From Bacillota bacterium (lineage in GTDB: Bacteria > Bacillota_I > Bacilli_A > Acholeplasmatales > Acholeplasmataceae), in the NCBI GenBank assembly GCA_023431045.1, contig JAEYXZ010000065.1, forward strand, positions 1 through 11,745: a stretch of DNA of 11,745 bases, given 5' to 3'. Below the pieces are notes generated by a model, which was not told where the DNA came from, searched no databases, and saw nothing but the letters and a program-made list of their open reading frames with translations. This document shows positions 1 through 5,286 of the stretch, one piece after another. Numbering within the stretch: the stretch's first letter is position 1; each line of letters starts with the position of its first letter. A program made the translations under genes and the position numbers.

Positions 1-290
1 GTCTTGGTCTATCTGAAGAGTCTGGCGTCAGTTTTGGTCAACTTGGTGATTCAATTGGACAATTCATCGTGATTATCGAAAACGACAAAGTCGTCGATGC
101 AGGTGTTAATATCAATCTTGACTTAAGTATTACTGTTAATCAATTAGGCGTCAGTGGCACGGGTTACATTAAGATGTCCATGAAAGCAAGATATACAACA
201 GATTCACAACAATATCCAACCTTACCATCTGATTTAGATAGTTATGAATATGATGTTGATGGTGATTTTGGTTTTGACGATTTAATCTAA
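1..290 (+). CDS. C-terminal part of a putative lipoprotein, paralogue of the next gene (5' end outside window)
   Basis: The open frame runs from base 3 to a TAA at 288-290 (95 visible residues) with no stop up to the window edge, so this is the tail of a longer gene. The Met at 69 is internal: residues encoded before it (ending GDSIGQF) still align with the neighbouring lipoprotein (DDSYGEF). From there to the end the two proteins match along their whole length, for example FIVIIENDKVVDAG against FIIVIQDQKVIDIG, and a final acidic/aromatic tail after a P-x-x-P-x-D-x-x-x-Y-E pattern. The function is not recognised. By analogy with the neighbour it was probably an exported, lipid-anchored protein, but the N-terminus needed to show this is missing. 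A terminator follows directly. Confidence 0.8.
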   Translation, partial: LGLSEESGVSFGQLGDSIGQFIVIIENDKVVDAGVNINLDLSITVNQLGVSGTGYIKMSMKARYTTDSQQYPTLPSDLDSYEYDVDGDFGFDDLI

Positions 291-296
291 AAATTC

Positions 297-328
297 AAAC
301 GTATATGGCTACCATATGCGTTTTTTTT
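297..328 (+). terminator. Rho-independent terminator after the first lipoprotein gene
   Basis: A 9-bp stem (300-308 CGTATATGG with 312-320 CCATATGCG, one G-U pair) has a 3-base loop and is followed by eight T (321-328). The stem can be lengthened by AAA/TTT at its base. It begins 10 bases after the stop codon. It resembles the terminator after the next gene. Confidence 0.85.
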
Positions 329-362
329 GATTGAATTTCATGAATTTCGATTATTTATCAAC

Positions 363-368
363 TATAAT
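363..368 (+). promoter_or_regulatory. Putative promoter -10 for the second lipoprotein gene
   Basis: A perfect TATAAT lies 31 bases upstream of the start codon, after the previous gene's terminator, which fits an independent transcript. I see no good -35 at 16-18 bases upstream, so strength and exact use are uncertain. The expected transcript start is around 375, leaving a short leader with the ribosome site AGGTG at 390-394. Confidence 0.45.
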
Positions 369-399
369 TGGATTATCCTTAGTTAATTGAGGTGTTAAG

Positions 400-1380
400 A
401 TGAAAAAAATGTTTAACTTTTGTTTACTCACTTTTTTAATCATTTTATTATCAGCCTGTACTAAAGTTAGTGATCCATCAATGCCTGAAGTTAGAGGAGA
501 TGAAGTTTTTTTATCTGAGGTTGAATTAACACAATTAATTAATCTTTCAACAACTGAAGAGCCAGAACACTTTATTTCAAAACTTGATTTAAATTCAGAA
601 ATGTTATTATACATAAATACACTTGATGGGCTTAACACGTCCTCACTGAAAATGACTGTCACTGGAGAACAAGGCTTTACTGGGACTGACTCACAAAGCT
701 ACAAAATATCGTCTGAATTGAAGACCGATGTCACGATTGAAATTGAGCGAGATGATCAAATAGTTTCAAGTGTGATAACTAAAAATGATGTGGGTTATTA
801 CTTTACTTATCCAAATGCTTATTTTCGAATCGATGCATCCTTAAAAAGTGATATCAATGGTTTAAAATCATATCAGACTGTGGAATCACAAAAATACCGA
901 AATGCATCTCTTGGTTATCACGATTTTTATATTAATACAATGGGTTATAACGAAGAGTTTGGATTACAAACAACATTTAAAAGTGTTATTGATTCGCATC
1001 TAACCCCAGACTATAAGGTTTATAAAGATCAAAATCGGTATTCAATTGTTTTTCAATTATCATCAGAACTAATGGAAGAACAAATTGAACAATCCGATCT
1101 AATGGAGCTATCAAATATCACTTTAACCGATTTAGATGACTCATATGGCGAGTTTATTATTGTCATTCAAGATCAAAAAGTCATTGATATTGGTTATCAT
1201 GTCTATATTGATACGATTATTTTTGCACAACAAGCTGGTATGGATGTCTATGGACCAGCTAAAGTCGATATTCGAGTCAGATATCACTCGAATCAAGATG
1301 AATTTCCAAGTATGCCAGAAGATTTCGAGCAATACGAATTTCAACAGTATGGTTCTTTAGGAATTGAATCCATACTATAA
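400..1380 (+). CDS. Putative surface lipoprotein of unknown function
   Basis: A 326-residue protein with a classic lipoprotein signal peptide: two Lys at positions 2-3, a hydrophobic stretch at about 5-17, and lipobox L-S-A-C with the lipidated Cys at residue 20. It should be exported, diacylglycerated and anchored on the outer face of the membrane. The mature part has no transmembrane helix; it looks rich in beta strand, with alternating polar and hydrophobic runs such as those around residues 80-150 and 215-300. This recalls LolA/LppX-like half-barrel lipoproteins, but that is inference from texture only. The start is set by AGGTG at 390-394, five bases before ATG. It is a tandem paralogue of the truncated gene at 1-290, with its own -10 box and terminator. 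No enzymatic motif or transporter partner is visible, so the function is unknown. Confidence 0.9.
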   Translation: MKKMFNFCLLTFLIILLSACTKVSDPSMPEVRGDEVFLSEVELTQLINLSTTEEPEHFISKLDLNSEMLLYINTLDGLNTSSLKMTVTGEQGFTGTDSQSYKISSELKTDVTIEIERDDQIVSSVITKNDVGYYFTYPNAYFRIDASLKSDINGLKSYQTVESQKYRNASLGYHDFYINTMGYNEEFGLQTTFKSVIDSHLTPDYKVYKDQNRYSIVFQLSSELMEEQIEQSDLMELSNITLTDLDDSYGEFIIVIQDQKVIDIGYHVYIDTIIFAQQAGMDVYGPAKVDIRVRYHSNQDEFPSMPEDFEQYEFQQYGSLGIESIL

Positions 1381-1385
1381 ATATT

Positions 1386-1421
1386 AAAGATGTCTATGGC
1401 AATCATACGCATCTTTTTTTT
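1386..1421 (+). terminator. Rho-independent terminator after the lipoprotein gene
   Basis: Stem 1386-1398 pairs with 1404-1416 (13 positions, one G-U and one C-C mismatch) around a 5-base loop, followed by a T run ending at 1421. Its core (GTCTATGGC-A-T-CATACGCAT) matches the terminator at 297-328 at most positions, which suggests it was copied with the gene. Confidence 0.85.
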
Positions 1422-1434
1422 AATGTCTATTTTA

Positions 1435-1443
1435 TGTTAAAAT
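1435..1443 (+). promoter_or_regulatory. Extended -10 promoter of the ysxC operon
   Basis: TGT followed by TAAAAT (1438-1443) is an extended -10 (TGn plus a 5/6 hexamer). The -35 region at 17 bases upstream falls in the T tract of the preceding terminator and is poor, which is typical of extended -10 promoters. Transcription would start near 1450, just before the ribosome site GGAGG at 1452-1456, so the leader is about 14 bases. Confidence 0.6.
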
Positions 1444-1463
1444 AGAGATATGGAGGTTTTCCG

Positions 1464-2036
1464 ATGATCAAACAAGCTGAATACATAAAATCCTTTGTCT
1501 ATATCAAGGATTTACCTCAAGATTCGTTTCCTCAAATCTTATTATTAGGACGTAGTAATGTGGGTAAGAGTTCTTTAATAAACGCGATTACTAACCGTAA
1601 AAGTCTTGCTAGAGTATCTAATACACCTGGTAAGACAGTGACCATGAATATGTATCTTTTAAATGAAAGTTTTTATTTAGTTGATGCACCGGGTTACGGT
1701 TATGCAAGACGTTCTAAAACACAAGCAGAAAGTTTTATTAAAATGATTAAGAGCTATGTGAAAAATGCCCCCAATTTGAAGAAAATTTTCCAATTGATAG
1801 ACTTTAAAGTGGGACCAACTGAAAGTGATTTAGAAACTTATCAATCACTCAATCAATTAAGTGTCAAACACATTATCGTGGTGACAAAATACGATAAAGT
1901 CAGTTCATCACATCGTAAGAAGCAGCAACAAGAGATTATCAATAAGTTATTACCAGGTCAACTTATTTATTGGACATCAAGTGAAACAAAATATGGCATA
2001 GAACAATTATTAGAAGAGGTAGAAACCTATGAGTAA
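1464..2036 (+). CDS. ysxC: Ribosome biogenesis GTP-binding protein YsxC/EngB
   Basis: A 190-residue TRAFAC GTPase of the EngB/YihA/YsxC family, which helps late assembly of the large ribosomal subunit in the cytoplasm. All GTPase motifs are present: G1 GRSNVGKS (residues 29-36), G2 TPGKT (54-58), G3 DAPG (74-77) followed by YGYA, G4 TKYD (141-144) and G5 SSE (172-174). Length is normal for the family. The start has a strong GGAGG at 1452-1456, seven bases upstream. G4 has Tyr where many homologues have Ala (TKAD), a tolerated position. It is the first gene of a four-gene operon and its last 8 bases overlap the DegV gene. In Bacillus and relatives this gene usually follows lon or clpX; here it follows unrelated lipoproteins. 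Confidence 0.96.
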   Translation: MIKQAEYIKSFVYIKDLPQDSFPQILLLGRSNVGKSSLINAITNRKSLARVSNTPGKTVTMNMYLLNESFYLVDAPGYGYARRSKTQAESFIKMIKSYVKNAPNLKKIFQLIDFKVGPTESDLETYQSLNQLSVKHIIVVTKYDKVSSSHRKKQQQEIINKLLPGQLIYWTSSETKYGIEQLLEEVETYE

Positions 2037-2877
2037 AATAATTATTTCAACCGATTCAACGGCTGATTTAAGTGATCAGTTGAAAAAAGATTATAATATT
2101 AGAACGATCCCTTTATATGTTCGCTTTGGTGATGAATCATTCCGAGATGGACAAGACATTACAACTGAGAAGTTGTATGACATGGTCACTGAAAAAGGAT
2201 TCTTACCACAGACACAAGCGGTTTCTCCAGGTGATTTTGAATCCTATTTCAAAGCATTTCTTGACCAAGGATATGAAGTTGTTCATATCTCAATTGGTTC
2301 GAAAATTTCTGGAACGTTTCAAAGTGCAATGATTGCTAAAGACTTACTTGAAACAGATAAAGTTCATTTAGTTGATTCAATGAATTTATCAAGTGGGATT
2401 GGTTTACTCGCTCTAAAAGCATCTGATTATCGAAAAGCAGGACTCACTGCTGAGGCAATTGCCATCAAAGTTAAGCAACTTGTACCAAGAGTTAGAAGTC
2501 AATTTGCAATTAAGACACTAGATTATCTCCATAAAGGTGGTAGAGCATCAGGTCTATCTGCTTTTATCGGAGGTATTTTACAAATCAAGCCGATTATTAA
2601 AGTTGAAGATGGAAAACTAGATGTCTATAAGAAGAGCATGGGTAAGATGTCAAGAGCACTTGATATCATGATTGATGATTTATTAAATCTTGGTGAAAAT
2701 GTCGATTTAGACTATATCTTTGTAACTCATAGTATCGCATCTAATTCATTTGACTACATTGTGAAACAATTAGCAGGCAAAATTGAACCAAAGCATTTAT
2801 ATGAAGGACACGCAGGATGTGTGATATCCTCACATTGTGGACAAGGAACAATCGGTATACTTTATATCGAAAAGTAA
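2029..2877 (+). CDS. DegV family fatty-acid-binding protein (FakB-like)
   Basis: A 282-residue DegV-fold protein. Members bind one fatty acid in a buried pocket; FakB members present it to the kinase FakA, giving acyl-phosphate for PlsX/PlsY. Signature stretches are visible: STDSTADL at 7-14, TQ-x-x-SPGDF at 62-70, ISIGSKISGTFQSA at 87-100, VDS..LSSGIG near 116-126, and LDYLHKGGRAS in the second half. Thr62 and Ser94 sit where FakB proteins hold the carboxylate, and His269 lies in the conserved C-terminal VISSH stretch (usually VIGTH). Cytoplasmic, no signal. ATG overlaps the ysxC end by 8 bases, with AGAGGT at 2015-2020, so translation is probably coupled. No fakA is in this window, so the lipid role is inferred from the family. 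DegV paralogues are often numerous and the ligand cannot be read from sequence. Confidence 0.93.
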   Translation: MSKIIISTDSTADLSDQLKKDYNIRTIPLYVRFGDESFRDGQDITTEKLYDMVTEKGFLPQTQAVSPGDFESYFKAFLDQGYEVVHISIGSKISGTFQSAMIAKDLLETDKVHLVDSMNLSSGIGLLALKASDYRKAGLTAEAIAIKVKQLVPRVRSQFAIKTLDYLHKGGRASGLSAFIGGILQIKPIIKVEDGKLDVYKKSMGKMSRALDIMIDDLLNLGENVDLDYIFVTHSIASNSFDYIVKQLAGKIEPKHLYEGHAGCVISSHCGQGTIGILYIEK

Positions 2878-2898
2878 GACTTGCCATGGAGGCTATTC

Positions 2899-3837
2899 AT
2901 GAAAGCAAACAAAATTAGTGTCGTTGGTGTTGGAAATGTTGGTGCTGCAACTGCTTTTGCTCTAATGCTCAATCGTGTTGCATCTGACTTGGTTTTATAT
3001 GATATTGATCATAATCGTGCTGAAGGTGAAGCACTTGATATTTATCAAGGAACATCACTTGTTGCACCAACTGACGTTTATGCAGGATCAATTGAAGATA
3101 CGGCAGATTCAGATATCGTGATTATCACTGCTGGTGCTGCGCAAAAACCAGGTGAAACCAGACTTGATTTAGTGAATAAAAATATCGCAATTTACCAAAA
3201 ACTCATTCCAGAGATTGTGAAATACAATCCAAATGCCATATTACTTGTTGTTTCTAATCCGGTTGATATTCTCACTTATATTACTTGGAAGATTTCAGGA
3301 TTCCCAAAAGAGCGAGTCATTGGTTCTGGTACAGTTCTTGATACTTCACGTTTTAAGAGCTGTTTAGCACGTGAATTTGATATTGATGCAAGAAATGTTC
3401 ATGGTTATATCATTGGCGAACATGGCGATTCTGAGATTGCAACTTGGTCAAGAACCAACATTGGTGGAATTACATTTGATGAATTCTTAAAATCATCGAA
3501 TAAAAAAGAAAAAGGATTTAAAGAACGTATTGCAAATGAAGTAAAGAATGCGGCTTATGAAATCATTAAACGAAAAGGATATACAAATTATGCGGTTGCT
3601 GTTGCAGTTGCACGAATTTGTACTGCTATCCTTCGTGATGAGAAAAGCATTCTAACAACCTCTTCCTATTTAGATGGTCAATATCATGTTAAAGATGTCT
3701 ATCTTTCAACTCCGACCATCATCTCACGTAAAGGTGTTGAGCATATTCTTGAATTTGACCTCGCTGCAGAGGAACAAATTGCTTTCGAGGAATCTGCAGC
3801 AATTATGAAAAAAATACTAAAGGAATCGAATTTATAA
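2899..3837 (+). CDS. ldh: L-lactate dehydrogenase
   Basis: A 312-residue NAD-dependent L-lactate dehydrogenase that reduces pyruvate to lactate and regenerates NAD+ at the end of glycolysis. The NAD-binding glycine motif GVGNVG is at 10-15, with Asp35 at the end of strand 2. The substrate loop QKPGETR (82-88) has Gln82, the position that is Arg in malate dehydrogenase, so LDH is preferred. Arg88, Asp148, Arg151 and His175 (GEHGDSE) form the active site. His168 matches the His188 position of fructose-1,6-bisphosphate-activated LDHs, while Lys153 stands where those have Arg173. A TTG 18 bases upstream is also in frame (adding MPWRLF), but the strong GGAGG at 2888-2892 lies six bases before ATG 2899 and inside that extension, so I take ATG 2899. 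It sits 21 bases after degV and 2 bases before the next gene. Confidence 0.96.
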   Translation: MKANKISVVGVGNVGAATAFALMLNRVASDLVLYDIDHNRAEGEALDIYQGTSLVAPTDVYAGSIEDTADSDIVIITAGAAQKPGETRLDLVNKNIAIYQKLIPEIVKYNPNAILLVVSNPVDILTYITWKISGFPKERVIGSGTVLDTSRFKSCLAREFDIDARNVHGYIIGEHGDSEIATWSRTNIGGITFDEFLKSSNKKEKGFKERIANEVKNAAYEIIKRKGYTNYAVAVAVARICTAILRDEKSILTTSSYLDGQYHVKDVYLSTPTIISRKGVEHILEFDLAAEEQIAFEESAAIMKKILKESNL

Positions 3838-3839
3838 CT

Positions 3840-4478
3840 ATGAAAATTGCCATTATTGGTGCATCAGGATTTATTGGGGAACATTTAGTTAATGAAGCGT
3901 TAGAAAGAGGACATTTAGTCCATGCAATCTATCGTCGTAACCCAATTAAAGAAAGAAATAATTTAATTCAACATAAGATGACGATATTTGATGAAGACAT
4001 TTTTGAACCGATCATTAAAGAGATTGATGTCATCTTATCAGCTTATAATCCTGGGTACTACCATGTTGCACAAAAAGAACGATATCAAGATGCTTATGAC
4101 CTCATCTTTAAACTTGCAAAGAAACATCATAAGCGAGTGATTGTTGTGATTGGTGCGACCTCACTTTATCAACCCGATGGACAACTCGTTAGAGATGGAT
4201 TTTATCCAGCAATGTGGAAGTTTGCATTATTAGGTCCAGATGCGGTTTATGAAAAATATAAGAATGATTTAAGTTTTGAAAGAACTTTTGTCTCTCCTGC
4301 AGCAGAATTAATTGATGGTGAAAAGACCAGTCATTATACCTATGGTAATGATCAATTGATTATGAATGACAAAGGTGAGTCAAGAGTAAGTGTTGGTGAT
4401 TTAGCTGAAGCAATTCTAAAGGAAGCTGAAAATCCAAAGTATATTGGAAAAAGATTTACAATCGGTTATACAAAGTGA
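3840..4478 (+). CDS. NAD(P)-binding, atypical SDR-like oxidoreductase (COG2910-like)
   Basis: A 212-residue protein with an N-terminal Rossmann fold: glycine motif GASGFIG at residues 7-13, a basic stretch YRRNPIKER after strand 2 that favours NADP over NAD, and VVIGATSLY near 100-108. It resembles the small NmrA/YwnB/COG2910 group of putative NADH-flavin reductases or NAD(P)-binding regulators. The Tyr-x3-Lys catalytic pair of classical SDR enzymes is not evident. Cytoplasmic; substrate unknown. ATG follows the ldh stop by 2 bases. The only Shine-Dalgarno-like sequence (AAAGGA, 3819-3824) is about 15 bases away, further than ideal, so re-initiation from ldh is likely. The TGA stop is also part of the next promoter. 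No terminator follows before the T-box leader. Confidence 0.85.
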   Translation: MKIAIIGASGFIGEHLVNEALERGHLVHAIYRRNPIKERNNLIQHKMTIFDEDIFEPIIKEIDVILSAYNPGYYHVAQKERYQDAYDLIFKLAKKHHKRVIVVIGATSLYQPDGQLVRDGFYPAMWKFALLGPDAVYEKYKNDLSFERTFVSPAAELIDGEKTSHYTYGNDQLIMNDKGESRVSVGDLAEAILKEAENPKYIGKRFTIGYTK

Positions 4479-4484
4479 TATAAT
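4455..4484 (+). promoter_or_regulatory. Promoter of the T-box/valS operon, inside the end of the previous gene
   Basis: The -35 TTTACA (4455-4460, 5/6) and -10 TATAAT (4479-4484, perfect) are 18 bases apart. The three bases before the -10 are TGA, the stop codon of the upstream gene, and give an extended -10 (TGn). Transcription should begin near 4491, at the start of the T-box leader. Confidence 0.8.
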
Positions 4485-4490
4485 AATTTC

Positions 4491-4727
4491 AAAGCATTGA
4501 AAAGAAGGAGTAATCTTTATTTTGGATTAAAGCGAGAGACAGATTTGGTGTGATGTCTCATCAAGTAAAGGTGAAGGTCGTCTTGGAGCTGATTTAATGA
4601 ACTAGAGTAGTTAAATCCGTGAATTCAACGTCAACGAAGTAATGAAGTGCCAGGCAACTGGAACTAAGGTGGTACCGCGTATACTATTTACGTCCTTAGA
4701 TGATATTTTCATCTAGGGATTTTTTTA
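4491..4727 (+). ncRNA. T-box leader (tRNA-Val-responsive riboswitch)
   Basis: A cis-acting leader that reads uncharged tRNA-Val and stops or allows transcription of the valS operon. Stem I: 4515-4519 (CTTTA) pairs with 4566-4570 (TAAAG) above the specifier loop. The S-turn AGTA is at 4509-4512. The specifier is GUC (Val) at 4577-4579, in the context GAAG-GTC-G. The apical hairpin GAGAC/GTCTC (4536-4540/4555-4559) carries GGTGTGA (4547-4553), fitting GNUGNNA. A stem II-type helix is 4591-4597/4611-4617. Stem III is 4650-4653/4658-4661 with a GCAA tetraloop. The T-box core AAGGTGGTACCGCG is at 4666-4679; TGGT at 4670-4673 matches an ACCA end with discriminator A, as in tRNA-Val. The antiterminator is 4664-4669/4694-4699 plus 4677-4681/4689-4693, leaving the 7-base bulge TGGTACC. 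It competes with the terminator at 4693-4726. Confidence 0.96.
4693..4726 (+). terminator. T-box attenuator terminator
   Basis: An 11-bp stem (4693-4703 with 4709-4719, one G-U) has a 5-base loop, followed by seven T (4720-4726). Its left arm contains CCTTAG (4694-4699), which pairs with CTAAGG (4664-4669) in the antiterminator, so the two structures exclude each other. It can also stop read-through from the upstream ysxC-ldh operon. Confidence 0.93.
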
Positions 4728-4749
4728 TTCCATTTAAGGAGGAAGAAAA

Positions 4750-5286
4750 ATGTTACCAACATTAGAAACCAATCGTTTAATCTTAAGAGCACCACGATCA
4801 ACTGACTTACTTGCTTTTAATTTCTATGCGAAAAAACGTACCATTGGTCCAAATGCAGGATGGGCTCCACATGAAAGTATCAATGACACAAAGATGATTT
4901 TAGATCTCTTTATCACTGAGAAGAATGTCTGGACAATTACGATTAAGCCATATGATGTGATGGTTGGAAGTCTTGGTATGCATAATCGAACCTATGATTT
5001 TATTGATGGTGAAGGTGTCCATATTGGATTTGTTCTAGATGATACCTATTGGAATAAAGGATATATGACAGAAGCTGTTCAATGCGTTGTCGACTATATC
5101 TTTAAAGATTTAAACTTTGATTATATTATGATTGGTCATGCCGATTATAATATCGCGAGTCAAAGAGTGATTCAAAAATGTGGATTTCATTTTGTATATA
5201 CAGAAGAAAAAGATAATTATAATAACACACAAAAGATTAATGTGCTCTATTATAAAATGACAAGGGAGGAATACTTAAATGACTAA
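4750..5286 (+). CDS. GNAT family N-acetyltransferase (RimJ/RimL type)
   Basis: A 178-residue GCN5-related acetyltransferase that would move acetyl from acetyl-CoA to an amine. It starts with LETNRLILRAP (residues 5-15), typical of RimJ/RimL-like enzymes. Motif A is IGFVLDDTYWNKGYMTEAV (92-110), whose N-K-G-Y-M part is the CoA pyrophosphate loop. The next conserved block is ADYNIASQRVIQKCGF (131-146). The substrate cannot be read from sequence. AAGGAGG (4736-4742) lies seven bases before ATG. The gene sits between the T-box leader and valS and overlaps valS by 8 bases, so it is transcribed under valine-tRNA control. RimL in E. coli can acetylate toxic aminoacyl-nucleotides such as processed microcin C, which suggests, without proof, a protective role beside ValRS. 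A passenger gene is equally possible. Confidence 0.92.
   Translation: MLPTLETNRLILRAPRSTDLLAFNFYAKKRTIGPNAGWAPHESINDTKMILDLFITEKNVWTITIKPYDVMVGSLGMHNRTYDFIDGEGVHIGFVLDDTYWNKGYMTEAVQCVVDYIFKDLNFDYIMIGHADYNIASQRVIQKCGFHFVYTEEKDNYNNTQKINVLYYKMTREEYLND

Noticed and set aside
351..662. 103-codon ORF on the - strand overlapping the first part of the lipoprotein gene
   Set aside because: It is antisense to a gene with a clear signal peptide, ribosome site and paralogue; it has no family resemblance and no ribosome site that I can see.
2881..2898. TTG start giving LDH a six-residue extension (MPWRLF)
   Set aside because: The strong GGAGG site lies inside the extension and is ideally spaced for ATG 2899; homologues start at the KxxKISVVGVG segment.
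4487..4502. Hairpin TTTCAA-AGCA-TTGAAA after the stop of the gene ending at 4478, as a terminator
   Set aside because: There is no T run behind it, and it overlaps the -10/transcript start of the T-box operon.
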